Notes: a model not told the origin generated them from the sequence alone. A stretch of DNA of 42,185 nucleotides from Ideonella aquatica (GCF_018069755.1 NZ_JAGQDE010000031.1:1-42185); one strand, 5' to 3'; positions 33,402-42,178 are shown, counted from the first letter of the stretch. Numbers and translations are program-made.

Positions 33402-33476
33402 GCAGGGCTCCGGGGCAGCGCCGGGCGGCGCATCGTGGCATACGCTGGGGGCGCCCGTCTGGATGCACCCCGCCCA

Positions 33477-34451
33477 TCAACGCCCCATGCCCGGCTGCAG
33501 CCAGGCGACCGCCATCGCAAAGCTGGCGAAGGCGCCCACGGTGCTGACCAGCACCACCTGCGCCAGCCGCCCCGGCTCGGCCCCGTACCGCCCGGCCAGG
33601 ATGGGCACGTAGCTGGCGCTGGGCAGCGCGGCCACCAGCACCAGCACCACCGCGGCGAACGGGTCCAGCGGCAGGCCTGCGGCGCGCGCCGCCCAGCCGG
33701 CGGCCAGCACCACCAGCGGGTGGACGATCAGCTTGAGCGCCACGACGTCCCAGGCGGCCGGGGGCCGTGGCGCGCCCGGCGCGCGCTGCATCGGCCCACG
33801 CGCCAGCATGCCGCCCAGCGCGAACAGCGCCACCGGCGACGCGGCATCGGCCAGCAGCTCGACGATGCGCCACACCGGCGTGGGTGGCCGCCAGCCCAGC
33901 GCCGACAGCAGCGTGCCGCCGGCAATCGCCCAGGGCAGCGGGTTGACCGCCATGCCGCGCAGCGCGCGCGCCAGCGCCGGCCGTACGCCACCCGGGTGAC
34001 CCAGCTGCGACAGCGCAATGCACAGCGAACTGGTCAGCACCATGTCCAGGGCCAATGCCACGATCGACGGTGCCGCGGCCCGTGGCCCGAGCAGCGCCAC
34101 CAGCAGCGGCACGCCCATGAAGCCGCTGTTGGGGAACACCGCCAGCAGCGTGCCGAAGGCGGCATCCGGCCAGCGCTGCCCTTGCAGCCGGGCCAGCGCC
34201 ACCGCCAGCGCGCTCATCAGCGCCGCACAGCCCAGGTAGACCGCCACCACCGCGCCGTCCAGCAGCTGGGCGATCGGCGTGACCGCGCTGAAGCGCAGCA
34301 GCATGCAGGGCAGGGCGAAGAACAGCACGAAGCCGTTCAACCCAGGGATCGCCTCCAGCGCCAGCAGGCCGCGGCGCGTCATCCACCAGCCGGCCAGCAC
34401 CAGGCCGAAGAAGGGCGTGGTCACGCCCAGGATGCCCAGCAGCGTGGACAT
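33477..34451 (-). CDS. AEC family transporter
   Basis: 324 residues, ten hydrophobic segments in two halves, as in the auxin efflux carrier family that includes bacterial malonate and other organic-acid carriers. FPNSGFMGVPLL and ALPSASYVPILAGRYG are the conserved motifs of the two halves. ATG 34451 overlaps the kinase stop (TGATG), so it belongs to the leftward catabolic operon and probably moves the acid degraded there. A TTG three bases upstream is a less likely start. Confidence 0.88.
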   Translation of the reverse strand: MSTLLGILGVTTPFFGLVLAGWWMTRRGLLALEAIPGLNGFVLFFALPCMLLRFSAVTPIAQLLDGAVVAVYLGCAALMSALAVALARLQGQRWPDAAFGTLLAVFPNSGFMGVPLLVALLGPRAAAPSIVALALDMVLTSSLCIALSQLGHPGGVRPALARALRGMAVNPLPWAIAGGTLLSALGWRPPTPVWRIVELLADAASPVALFALGGMLARGPMQRAPGAPRPPAAWDVVALKLIVHPLVVLAAGWAARAAGLPLDPFAAVVLVLVAALPSASYVPILAGRYGAEPGRLAQVVLVSTVGAFASFAMAVAWLQPGMGR

Positions 34452-35467
34452 CAACCGCGCACCTGGCGCCAGCCGGCCTCGGCCATGCGGCGCGCGCGGG
34501 CGCCGGTGGCCTGGGCATCGGCGGCGGCGGCATTGCCCTGGCGCGCGCGCGCCAGGATGCCCTGCAGGATGGCCGCCATGCGGAACATGTTGAAGGCCAT
34601 CAGCCAGTCCATCGTGGCCGCGTCGGGGCCGGGCCGGCCGCCCAGGTAGCGCGCCAGGTGCGCGGCCTCGTCGGGAATGCCCAGCGCGGCCAGGTCGTGG
34701 CCCTTCAGGCCGCGGAACTCGTCGGGCGCGACGCGCCAGGCCATCAGGTGGTAGCTCAGGTCGGCCCAGGGGTGGCCCAGCGTGGACAGCTCCCAGTCGA
34801 TCACCGCCAGCACGCGCGGCTCGGTGGGGTGGAAGATCAGGTTGTCCAGCCGGAAGTCGCCATGCACCAGCGCGCCGGGGTGCTCGTCCAGGCCGGCGGG
34901 CAGGTGGGCCGGCAACCAGTCGATCAGCGCCTCCATCGGCGCGATGTCCTCGGTCTGGCTGTCGCGGTACTGGCGGGTCCAGCGGGCGATCTGCCGCGAC
35001 AGGTACTGCTGTGGCTTGCCGTGGCCGCTCAGGCCGGCGGCGGCCACATCCACGCGGTGGATCGCGGCCAGCGCGTCGGCCATCGCCGCATAGACGGCGG
35101 CGCGTTCGTCAGCAGCCATTCCGGGCAGCGCCGGGTCCACGAAGACGCGGCCGTCCACCAGCTCCATCACCACGAAGGTGGAGCCGATCACCGTATCGTC
35201 CTCGCACAGCGCCCACATGCGCGGCACCGGCACGCCGTGGCCGGCCAGCGCCGCCATCACGCGGTACTCGCGGTCCACCGCATGGGCCGAGGCCAGCAGC
35301 ACGCCCGGCGGCTTGCGGCGCAGCACCCAGCGGTGCGCGCCGGCCTCCACCCGGTAGGTCGGGTTGGACTGGCCGCCGGCCAAGGTGGACAGCCTCAGCG
35401 GGCCGTCGAATGGCGCCACCTGGGTGCGCAGCCAGTCGGCCAGGCGCTGTTGCTCGTCGGGGCTCAT
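34451..35467 (-). CDS. APH-type phosphotransferase, ACAD10/11 kinase-like
   Basis: 338 residues. Aminoglycoside-phosphotransferase/choline-kinase fold: catalytic HGDFRLDN (202-209) and metal-binding DWELSTLGHPWADLSY (Asp224). ALAGGQSNPTYRV and LRRKPPG near the N-terminus are typical of the group homologous to the kinase domain of human ACAD10/ACAD11 and to LvaA, which phosphorylate 4-hydroxyacyl-CoA. The neighbours (acyl-CoA dehydrogenase, SDR, ligase) fit this reading and argue against antibiotic resistance. It starts 11 bases after the SDR stop and overlaps the transporter start. Confidence 0.9.
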   Translation of the reverse strand: MSPDEQQRLADWLRTQVAPFDGPLRLSTLAGGQSNPTYRVEAGAHRWVLRRKPPGVLLASAHAVDREYRVMAALAGHGVPVPRMWALCEDDTVIGSTFVVMELVDGRVFVDPALPGMAADERAAVYAAMADALAAIHRVDVAAAGLSGHGKPQQYLSRQIARWTRQYRDSQTEDIAPMEALIDWLPAHLPAGLDEHPGALVHGDFRLDNLIFHPTEPRVLAVIDWELSTLGHPWADLSYHLMAWRVAPDEFRGLKGHDLAALGIPDEAAHLARYLGGRPGPDAATMDWLMAFNMFRMAAILQGILARARQGNAAAADAQATGARARRMAEAGWRQVRG

Positions 35468-35477
35468 CGCGGGTCCT

Positions 35478-36245
35478 TCACAGGCTGCCCACCAGGTGCC
35501 CGCCATCAACGGCCAGCACGCTGCCGGTCATGAAGCGGCCGCCCTCGCCCGCCAGCAGCAGCAGCGGGCCGTCCAGGTCGGCCGGCGTGCCAAAGCGCTT
35601 CTGCGGGATGCGTGCCATCAGGCGCTGGCCGGCCGGGCTGGCCAGGAAGTCGCGGTTCAGCTCCGTGGCGATGTAGCCCGGCGCCAGCGCGTTGACGCGA
35701 ATGCCGTGGGGCGCCAGCTCCAGCGCCATGGCCTTGGTCAGTTGCAACCGCGCGGCTTTCGAGGCGCAGTAGGGCGCCACGCCGCCGGCCACCCGCTCGC
35801 CGGTGATCGACGCGATGTGGATGATGCCGCCGCCGCGCCCCGCCGCCGCCAGCCGGCGCGCGGTCTCCTGGCCCACCAGCCAGGCGCCCTTGAGGTTGGT
35901 GTCCAGCACCCGGTCGTAGTCGGCCTCGGTCTGCTCCAGCAGCGGCCGGGACACCGCCACGCCCGCATTGCAGACCAGCAGGTCCGGCACCGCGCGCCAG
36001 GCGGCGATGGCACCCAGCGCATCGCGCACTGACGCCGCATCGGTCACGTCCATCGCCACCGCGAAGGCGCTGCCCCCAGCCGCGGCGATCTCATCGACCA
36101 GCGCCGCCAGCCGGTCGGTGCGCCGCGCGGCCACCACCACCGCTGCGCCGGCCGCGGCCAGCGTGCGCGCGAAATGCCAGCCCAGGCCGCTGGAGGCACC
36201 CGTCACCAGCGCGGTGCGGCCAGCCAGAGAAAACAGATCGCTCAC
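35478..36245 (-). CDS. short-chain dehydrogenase/reductase
   Basis: 255 residues, classical SDR. Cofactor motif TGASSGLG at 15-22, NAG at 93-95, catalytic Ser146 and Tyr159-x-x-x-Lys163 (YCASK). The Arg pair after strand 2 (AARRTDR) suggests NADP(H). GTG 36245 is chosen; it overlaps the acyl-CoA dehydrogenase stop as GTGA (36242-36245). In the operon it would oxidise or reduce a hydroxy/keto acyl intermediate; the substrate is unknown. Confidence 0.92.
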   Translation of the reverse strand: MSDLFSLAGRTALVTGASSGLGWHFARTLAAAGAAVVVAARRTDRLAALVDEIAAAGGSAFAVAMDVTDAASVRDALGAIAAWRAVPDLLVCNAGVAVSRPLLEQTEADYDRVLDTNLKGAWLVGQETARRLAAAGRGGGIIHIASITGERVAGGVAPYCASKAARLQLTKAMALELAPHGIRVNALAPGYIATELNRDFLASPAGQRLMARIPQKRFGTPADLDGPLLLLAGEGGRFMTGSVLAVDGGHLVGSL

Positions 36246-37411
36246 GCCGGCAGCCCCTTCATGATGCGCTTGGCCAGGCTCCAGCGGTGCACCTCGGACG
36301 GGCCGTCGTAGATGCGGAAGGCGCGCATGTCGGCGAAGATGCGCGCCACCACGGTCTCCGACGTGGTGCCCTGCCCGCCCAGCACCTGCACGCAGCGGTC
36401 GGCCACGCGCCACACGGATTCCGAGACGATCACCTTGGCGCGGCTGGACTCGGCCAGTCCCAGCTCGCCCTGGTCCAGCACCCACGCGGCCTGCCAGGTG
36501 GTCAGGCGGGCCAGGTGCAGGTCCATCGCGTTGTCGGCCAGCATGAAGCCCACGCCCTCGTGGCGGCCGATCGCCTGGCCAAAGGCCTGGCGTTCGCGCG
36601 CATAGGCGCTGGCCACCTCGTGCGCGCGGCGCGCCGCGCCCAGCCAGCGCATGCAGTGCGTCAGCCGCGCCGGCGACAGCCGCACCTGCGCGTAGTGGAA
36701 GCCCTTGCCCACCTCGCCCAGCACGTCGTCGCGGTGCACGCGCAGGCCCTCGAAGCGCAGTACGCCATGGCCGCCGGGGAAGCAGCGGTCCAGCGTGTCC
36801 ATGTTGCGCTCCAGAACGATCCCGGGCGCGTCCATCGGCGACAGGAACATCGTCGCCCCTGCCCCCGGCACCATCGCCATGATGATGGCCACGCCCGCGC
36901 CGTCGGCGCCGGTGATGAACCACTTGCGGCCATCGATCACGAAGTGCTCGCCGTCGGGCCGGGCGGTCGTGGCCAGCATCGACGGGTCGGAGCCGGCGCC
37001 CGGTGCCGGCTCGGTCATCGCAAAGCACGAGCGCAGCGTGCCGGCTGCCATCGGGCGCAGCCAGCGTTCCTGCTGCGTGGGTGTGGCCACCTCCTGCAGC
37101 AGGTGCATGTTGCCCTCGTCGGGCGCGAACACGTTCAGCGCCACCGGGCCCAGCAGCGAGGTGCCGGCCTCTTCAAACACCACCGCGCGCTCCACATGGC
37201 CCAGGTCCAGGCCGCCAAAGTCGCGCGCGACGTGCGGCGTCAACAGGCCGGCGGCGCGGGCGCGGGCCACCAGTTCGTCGCGCAGCGCCGGCTCGGGGCC
37301 GTGGGCGCCCTGGCGCGGGTCGGCTTCGAGCGGAATCACCTGCTCGTCGATGAAGCGGCGCACGCGCGCCTGCAGTTCGGCCAGCGCGGGCGGAAGGGAA
37401 AAGTCGATCAT
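36242..37411 (-). CDS. acyl-CoA dehydrogenase
   Basis: 389 residues, FAD-dependent acyl-CoA dehydrogenase with the usual N-terminal helical, middle beta and C-terminal helical domains. CFAMTEPAPGAGSDPSML and IDGRKWFITGADGAG are the FAD/substrate motifs, and QVLGGQGTTSETVVARIFADMRAFRIYDGPSEVHRWSLAKRIM closes the protein. It most resembles enzymes clustered with APH-type kinases. ATG 37411 begins MIDFSLPPALAELQARVRRF. It follows the ThDP enzyme after 19 bases and overlaps the SDR gene. Confidence 0.93.
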   Translation of the reverse strand: MIDFSLPPALAELQARVRRFIDEQVIPLEADPRQGAHGPEPALRDELVARARAAGLLTPHVARDFGGLDLGHVERAVVFEEAGTSLLGPVALNVFAPDEGNMHLLQEVATPTQQERWLRPMAAGTLRSCFAMTEPAPGAGSDPSMLATTARPDGEHFVIDGRKWFITGADGAGVAIIMAMVPGAGATMFLSPMDAPGIVLERNMDTLDRCFPGGHGVLRFEGLRVHRDDVLGEVGKGFHYAQVRLSPARLTHCMRWLGAARRAHEVASAYARERQAFGQAIGRHEGVGFMLADNAMDLHLARLTTWQAAWVLDQGELGLAESSRAKVIVSESVWRVADRCVQVLGGQGTTSETVVARIFADMRAFRIYDGPSEVHRWSLAKRIMKGLPA

Positions 37412-37430
37412 CGGAGGTCCTTGCAAAGCA

Positions 37431-39167
37431 TCAGGAAGCGGCGCGCCAGCGCGCCTCGGCCTCGTCCCAGGCGGCCAGCGGTTGCAGGTCGGGCACCCAG
37501 GCCAGGCCGGACTTGGCGTCGGATGATGCCGCCTCGGGCGTCACCACCACGTCCAGCAGCGCCGGGCCGCCGGCATCCAGCGCGGCCAGCGCGCGGGCGA
37601 TGGCGGCGGGCAGGTCCTCGGCGCGCTCCACCCGCTCGCCGTGGGCGCCCAGCGCCCGCGCCAGCATCGCGTGGTCGGCAAACTGCAGGTGCGTGCCCAC
37701 CACCTTGCCATGGGTCTCCTGCTGGTCGCGCACCTCGATCGCCCAGCTGCCGTTGTTGGCCACCACCACCAGCACCGGCACGCGGTGGCGCACGGCGGTG
37801 TCCAGCTCCATCGCGTTGAAGCCGAAGGAGCCGTCGCCGGTGGCCACCAGCACCCGCCGGCCCGGGCAGGCCAGCGCCGCGGCCACGCCAAAGGGCGTGC
37901 CCACGCCGATGCAGCCCAGCGAGCCGGGATCGAGGTAGGTGTCGGCCGGCAGGCCCACACGGGCGAAGCTGAGGAAGTCACCGCCATCGGCCACTACCAC
38001 GGTGTCGGTGGGCAGGGCCTCGCGCAGCGCGGCGATCACGCGGTTGGGGTGCATGCGGCCGTCGCGGCCGGCGGGCGCGGCGGCCATCGTCTGCAGCAGC
38101 TTGGTGGAGCGGGCCACGTGCTGCTCGCGCAGGCCGGCGGCCCAGACGCGGTCGGTGGCGGGGGCGCGCTCGCCCGCGGCCTGAAGCAGCGCGCGCAGCG
38201 CCTCGGCCGGGTCGGCCAGCAGCTCGGCGGCGCCGCGGCGGTTGTCGCGCAGTTCCGCGGCGCAGTCGGCGATGCGCACGAAGCGCGCCTGCCCAAACAC
38301 CGCGGGCGAGCCATAGGCCAGCTGGAAGTCCAGCCGCCGGCCCAGCGTGAGCACCACATCGGCCTGCTGCATCACCGCGCCGCGCATCGCGGCCACCACG
38401 CCGGGGTGCGACTCGGGCACCAGGCCGCGGCTCTCGCCGGTGTCCAGGTAGACGGCGCCCAGGCGGTCGAGCAGCGCCACCAGCTCGGGGCCGGCGCGGC
38501 GCGCGCCGCGGCCGCTGATCACCAGCGGGCGCTTGGCCGACCACAGCACATCCACCGCGCGCTGCACCGCGGCCTGGTCGGGCCCGGCCACGGTGGCGGG
38601 CGGCGGGTTGAACAGCTCGGGCAGCTGCACCGCGGGCGAGACCCGCGCGCGCAGCACATCCACCGGCACGTCCACGAACACCGGGCCGGGCTCGCCGCCC
38701 TGGCCCAGCGCGCGGGCCACGGCCTCGTCCAGCGCGCTCAGCAGCAGGTCGGGCTCGCGCACGGTGCGGGCGAAGCGGGTGAGCGGTGCCACGAAGGCGC
38801 AGTGGTTCATGTCCTGCAGCGCGCCGCGGTGCTCCTGCGCCCGCGGCGGCGTGCCCGACAGCACCAGCACCGGTGCCCGCGCCACATGGGCGTTGGCCAG
38901 GCCGGTCATCGCATTCGTCACGCCGGGGCCGGCGGTGACCAGGGCCACGCCCAGACCGCCGGTCAGCTCGGCGTGGGCGTGCGCCATGTAGACGGCGGCG
39001 CGCTCGTCGCGCACGTCGATGATGCGGATGCCCTCGGCGTCCAGCCGCATCCAGGTGGGCATGATGTGGCCGCCGCACAGCGCGAACACGCGGTCCACGC
39101 CGCGGGCCTTCAGGAAGCGGGCGATCAGCGCGGCGGCGCTGTCTTCAGTGACGGTGGGAGTGCTCAT
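37431..39167 (-). CDS. thiamine diphosphate-dependent enzyme, acetolactate synthase-like
   Basis: 578 residues, three-domain ThDP enzyme. The cofactor-activating Glu55 is in DVRDERAAVYMAHA; the ThDP/Mg motif runs from GDGSFGFNAMELDTA to VVANNGSW near residues 440-475. CGGHIMPTW in place of the usual PG motif near residue 31-38 sets it apart from true acetolactate synthases. It could be a 2-hydroxyacyl-CoA lyase, decarboxylase or carboligase. No acetolactate-synthase small subunit is nearby. First gene of the leftward operon, with an operator palindrome in its promoter. Confidence 0.88.
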   Translation of the reverse strand: MSTPTVTEDSAAALIARFLKARGVDRVFALCGGHIMPTWMRLDAEGIRIIDVRDERAAVYMAHAHAELTGGLGVALVTAGPGVTNAMTGLANAHVARAPVLVLSGTPPRAQEHRGALQDMNHCAFVAPLTRFARTVREPDLLLSALDEAVARALGQGGEPGPVFVDVPVDVLRARVSPAVQLPELFNPPPATVAGPDQAAVQRAVDVLWSAKRPLVISGRGARRAGPELVALLDRLGAVYLDTGESRGLVPESHPGVVAAMRGAVMQQADVVLTLGRRLDFQLAYGSPAVFGQARFVRIADCAAELRDNRRGAAELLADPAEALRALLQAAGERAPATDRVWAAGLREQHVARSTKLLQTMAAAPAGRDGRMHPNRVIAALREALPTDTVVVADGGDFLSFARVGLPADTYLDPGSLGCIGVGTPFGVAAALACPGRRVLVATGDGSFGFNAMELDTAVRHRVPVLVVVANNGSWAIEVRDQQETHGKVVGTHLQFADHAMLARALGAHGERVERAEDLPAAIARALAALDAGGPALLDVVVTPEAASSDAKSGLAWVPDLQPLAAWDEAEARWRAAS

Positions 39168-39200
39168 GGTGGGGCCCTGTGGAACGGTCCCCGGACTGTA

Positions 39201-39220
39201 GCACTCTGAATTCAGAGTGC
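39201..39220. promoter_or_regulatory. operator palindrome in the promoter of the ThDP-enzyme operon
   Basis: Perfect 20-base palindrome with half-site GCACTCTGAA. On the minus strand it coincides with the 16-base spacer plus -35 edge between TTGCAC (39222-39217) and TACAGT (39200-39195), so a bound dimer would block the promoter of the leftward operon. The GntR regulator gene 1.7 kb to the right is the likely partner. Confidence 0.7.
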
Positions 39221-39247
39221 AAAAGCCAGGGATTCCCCGAATGCATT

Positions 39248-39262
39248 TTGAATTCAGAGTTC
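39248..39262. promoter_or_regulatory. second, imperfect operator near the ligase gene
   Basis: TTGAATTCAGAGTTC carries the same core TGAATTCAGAGT as the 20-base palindrome, with one good and one degenerate half. The two centres are 42 bases apart, four helical turns, so both would face the same side of DNA and could be bridged. It lies 30 bases before the ligase start. Confidence 0.65.
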
Positions 39263-39291
39263 GGAGAATCGCACCATCGACGGAGAAGCCC

Positions 39292-40842
39292 ATGAACCAC
39301 CTGCTGACCCTGGCCGACGCCGTGGCCACCCACGCCCGCCTCACCCCCCACAAGCTGGCCGTGCGCGACTCGCGCCGCAGCCTGAGCTACGCCCAGTGGC
39401 ACGAACGCGCCTGCCGCCTGGCCAACGCCCTGCTGGGCCTGGGCCTGGCCAAGGGCGACCGCGTGGCCCTGCTGGCGTACAACAGCGCCGAGTGGATGGA
39501 GCTGTACGCCGGCCTGGCTGCCGCCGGCCTGGTGGCGGTGCCCATCAACTTCCGCCTCACCGCGCCCGAGATCGCCTACATCGTGCAGCACGCCGAGGCC
39601 CGCGCGCTGATTGCCCAGGACGAGCTGACCGACCGGGTCGACCCGGTGCGCGCCGAGCTGCCGGTGCCGGCCGACGGCTACATCGCCTTCGGCCCCACTC
39701 TGCCGGCCGGCTGGCGCAGCTACGAGGGCCTGATCGGCGCCGCCCGCCCCGCCGCCCCCACGGTGGCCGTGGCGCCGGGCGACCCCAGCGCGCTGATGTA
39801 CACCTCGGGCACCACCGGCAAGCCCAAGGGCGCGATCCGCAGCCACGAGGGCAGCACGCTGATCGCGCTGGCCACCGCGCTGGAAATGCGCTTCACGCGC
39901 GACGACACCGCGCTGCTGGTGATGCCCATGTGCCACGCCAACTCGCTGTACTTCAGCCACACCTTCGTGCACCTGGGCGCCACCTGCGTGATCGACGACC
40001 GCCGCAGCTTCGACCCCGAGGCCCTGCTGGCCACGCTGGCGCGTGAGCGCATCACCTTCACGTCACTGGTGCCCACCCACTACATCATGATGCTGGGCCT
40101 GCCGCCCGAGGTGAAGGCGCGCCACGACGTGAGCCGGGTGGAGAAGCTGATGATCTCGTCCGCCCCCGCGCGCAAGGACACCAAGCTGGCCATCCTCGAC
40201 CACTTCCGCAACGGCCAGCTCTATGAGCTGTACGGCAGCACCGAGGCCGGCTGGGTCACGCTGCTGCGCCCCGAGGAACAGATCGACCGCCTGGGCTCGG
40301 TGGGCCGCGAGTGGGCCGGCTCGGGCGCCATCCGCCTGCTCGACGCCGATGGCCACGAGGTGCCCGACGGCGAGGTGGGCGAGCTCTTCTCGCGCACCGC
40401 CTATGTCTTCGACGGCTACTGGAAGAACCCCGAGAAGACGGCGGAAGCCTTCCGCGGACCCTGGTGCTCGGTGGGCGACATGGCCCGGCGCGACGCCGAC
40501 GGCTACATCCACCTGGTCGACCGCAAGAGCAACATGATCATCAGCGGCGGCGAGAACGTCTACCCGTCCGAGGTGGAAAGCGTGCTGGGCGCGCACCCCG
40601 CCATCAAGGACATCGCCGTGGTGGGCGTGCCGCACGACAAGTGGGGTGAGGCCGTGCACGCCGTGGTGGTGCTGCATCAGGGCACCGCCCTCACCGAGGC
40701 CGAGCTGCTGGACTGGTGCCGCCCGCGCATGGCCGGCTACAAGCGGCCGCAGTCGGTGCGCTTCGTGAGTGAGGAACAAATGCCGCGCACGGCCACCGGC
40801 AAGATCCTGCACCGCCTGCTGCGCACCCCCCAGGCCGCCTGA
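39292..40842 (+). CDS. AMP-dependent acyl-CoA synthetase
   Basis: 516 residues, ANL superfamily. It activates a carboxylic acid to its CoA thioester via acyl-AMP. Motifs: P-loop YTSGTTGKPKG at 170-180, LYGSTEAGWV, GDMARRDADGYIHLVDRKSNMIISGGENVYPSEVE and C-terminal catalytic Lys504 (RTATGKILHRLL). Length and motifs resemble medium/long-chain or aryl acyl-CoA ligases; the substrate is undetermined. ATG 39292 follows CGGAGAAG. It is divergent from the ThDP-enzyme operon, shares the operators, and is followed by its presumed regulator after 56 bases. Confidence 0.93.
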   Translation: MNHLLTLADAVATHARLTPHKLAVRDSRRSLSYAQWHERACRLANALLGLGLAKGDRVALLAYNSAEWMELYAGLAAAGLVAVPINFRLTAPEIAYIVQHAEARALIAQDELTDRVDPVRAELPVPADGYIAFGPTLPAGWRSYEGLIGAARPAAPTVAVAPGDPSALMYTSGTTGKPKGAIRSHEGSTLIALATALEMRFTRDDTALLVMPMCHANSLYFSHTFVHLGATCVIDDRRSFDPEALLATLARERITFTSLVPTHYIMMLGLPPEVKARHDVSRVEKLMISSAPARKDTKLAILDHFRNGQLYELYGSTEAGWVTLLRPEEQIDRLGSVGREWAGSGAIRLLDADGHEVPDGEVGELFSRTAYVFDGYWKNPEKTAEAFRGPWCSVGDMARRDADGYIHLVDRKSNMIISGGENVYPSEVESVLGAHPAIKDIAVVGVPHDKWGEAVHAVVVLHQGTALTEAELLDWCRPRMAGYKRPQSVRFVSEEQMPRTATGKILHRLLRTPQAA

Positions 40843-40874
40843 GCCGCCACAGACCCAGACCGCTACACTGGCGT

Positions 40875-40895
40875 GGCATTCCGGATTCGGCATTC
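40875..40895 (+). promoter_or_regulatory. direct repeat just upstream of the GntR gene
   Basis: GGCATTC occurs twice, at 40875 and 40889, 14 bases apart, directly before ATG 40899. TACACT at 40864-40869 could be a -10, which would place the transcript start near 40876. No ribosome-binding site is visible, so the regulator may be read from a very short leader or with the upstream ligase message. Confidence 0.35.
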
Positions 40896-40898
40896 AAC

Positions 40899-41567
40899 AT
40901 GAAGCCCCTGACCACCCAGCCCAACCTTGTCGAGCAGGTGCGCGACGCCATCCTCGAGGAAATCGCCGCCGGCCATTTCGCGCCCGGCGACCGCATCATC
41001 CAGGAGCAGCTGGCGCAGGCGCTGGGCGTGTCGCGCCAGCCGGTGCAGCAGGCGCTGGTGCTGCTGCGCAACCAGGGCGTGCTGCATGACGCCCCCGGCC
41101 GCGGCCTGCTGGTGGCGCCGCTGGACCCCAACCACGTGCAGCACATGTACGACATCCGCGCCGCCATCGAAGGCCTGGCCGCCCGCCGCGCCGCCGAGCT
41201 GGGCGCCGAGCGCGCCGCCAAGGCCGGCCCCGCGCTGATCGAGGCCGGGCGCAAGGCCGTGGCCGCGGGCTCGGTGGCCAAGCTGATCGCCGCGGACATG
41301 AAGTTCCACGAGTTCATCTACGGCCTGTCCGGCAACCCGCTGATCGCCCCGGCCCTGGAAACCCACCTCACCTACACCCAGCGCGTGATGGGCGAGGTGC
41401 TGATCCGCGACGAAAAGCCGCGCGACATCTGGGACCAGCACGCCGAGATCCTGGACGCCATCGCCACCGGCAACGGCGACCGCGCCGAAGCCCTGGTGCG
41501 CGGCCACCTGCTGCAGGCCGCCCAGTTCATGGTCAACCGGGTGCGCGCCAAGACCGCCACACCATGA
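40899..41567 (+). CDS. GntR-family regulator with FCD domain
   Basis: 222 residues. Winged helix at about 8-72 (LVEQVRDAILEEIAAGHFAPGDRIIQEQLAQALGVSRQPVQQAL) and FCD ligand domain to the end, with metal-type residues (DMKFHEFIYGLSGNP, DQHAEILDAI). FCD members respond to carboxylic acids. It probably binds the two palindromes at 39201 and 39248 and controls both operons. The end overlaps the VOC gene start (ATGATG at 41564). Confidence 0.9.
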   Translation: MKPLTTQPNLVEQVRDAILEEIAAGHFAPGDRIIQEQLAQALGVSRQPVQQALVLLRNQGVLHDAPGRGLLVAPLDPNHVQHMYDIRAAIEGLAARRAAELGAERAAKAGPALIEAGRKAVAAGSVAKLIAADMKFHEFIYGLSGNPLIAPALETHLTYTQRVMGEVLIRDEKPRDIWDQHAEILDAIATGNGDRAEALVRGHLLQAAQFMVNRVRAKTATP

Positions 41568-41950
41568 TGCTGCGCGCCGTCGAGTCGGTCATCTTCTTCG
41601 TGGCCGACATCGACGCCGCCGCGGCCTGGTGGGCCGACCTGCTGGGCAGCACGGTCGGCCACGAGAACCCCCAGTTCGCCTTCGTCCGCGGGCCGGGCGG
41701 CGTGGTGCTGGGCTTTCACCCGGCGGACGCCAAGTGCCCGGGGGGCATTGGCGGCACCACCGTTTACTGGGAAGTGGACGATCTGGATGTGGCGGTGAAG
41801 GAACTGCAGCGCCGAGGGGCGCGGCTGCACCGAGGACCGATGCGCACGGACTTCGGGGCGGGGGTGGCGATGATGGTGTGTCCGTGGGGGTGTACGGTGG
41901 GGTTGAATCAGGCCACCGAGGAGTCGACGGCGGCAATCGGGTCTGATTGA
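41564..41950 (+). CDS. VOC (glyoxalase-like) family protein
   Basis: 128 residues in the beta-alpha-beta-beta-beta pattern of the vicinal oxygen chelate fold: VESVIFFVADIDAAAAWWADLLGSTVGHENPQFAFVRG and VYWEVDDLDVAVKELQRRGARLHRGPMRTDFG. Metal ligands are not fully convincing, so it may be a binding protein rather than a glyoxalase. Coupled to the GntR gene by overlap; it could handle a toxic or stereochemical intermediate of the pathway (inference). Confidence 0.82.
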   Translation: MMLRAVESVIFFVADIDAAAAWWADLLGSTVGHENPQFAFVRGPGGVVLGFHPADAKCPGGIGGTTVYWEVDDLDVAVKELQRRGARLHRGPMRTDFGAGVAMMVCPWGCTVGLNQATEESTAAIGSD

Positions 41951-42178
41951 GCGCCGCCTACAGACTGGGGACGGACATTCTTTTCTCGGCGGCGAGTGTC
42001 AGCGGCCGCCGTAACTGGACATTCGACTTCGGCCGCGGCGTGCGACCGCAATGGCCAGGTGGACTAAACCGCTCTCGCGGTAGGCGACCTCGATGCGTTG
42101 AGACGGTGGTCGCGGCATTGGGTTGTGCGAAGTTGAATAGCGAGGCGATTGGCCTCGTTGATCAACGGAGCTGCAACC
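41951..42178. other. intergenic region at the end of the window
   Basis: 228 bases with no supported gene. GGACATTC occurs twice, at about 41972 and 42016, each followed by a palindromic GC-rich stretch (TCGGCGGCGA, CGGCCGCGGC). A small hairpin CGAGGC-GATTG-GCCTCG lies near 42141-42157. The sequence resembles a degenerate intergenic repeat or the left flank of a mobile element, but no terminal repeats can be seen. Confidence 0.4.

Noticed and set aside
34451-35467. Aminoglycoside resistance phosphotransferase
   Set aside because: The fold is shared, but the neighbours and the N-terminal motifs match ACAD10/11-type kinases, not resistance enzymes.
37431-39167. Biosynthetic acetolactate synthase large subunit (ilvB)
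   Set aside because: No regulatory subunit or ilvC nearby, the N-terminal CGGHIMPTW departs from IlvB, and the gene lies in a catabolic regulon.
37641-39209. 522-codon plus-strand frame opposite the ThDP enzyme
   Set aside because: Shadow frame rich in His and Gln; the opposite strand encodes a clear ThDP enzyme.
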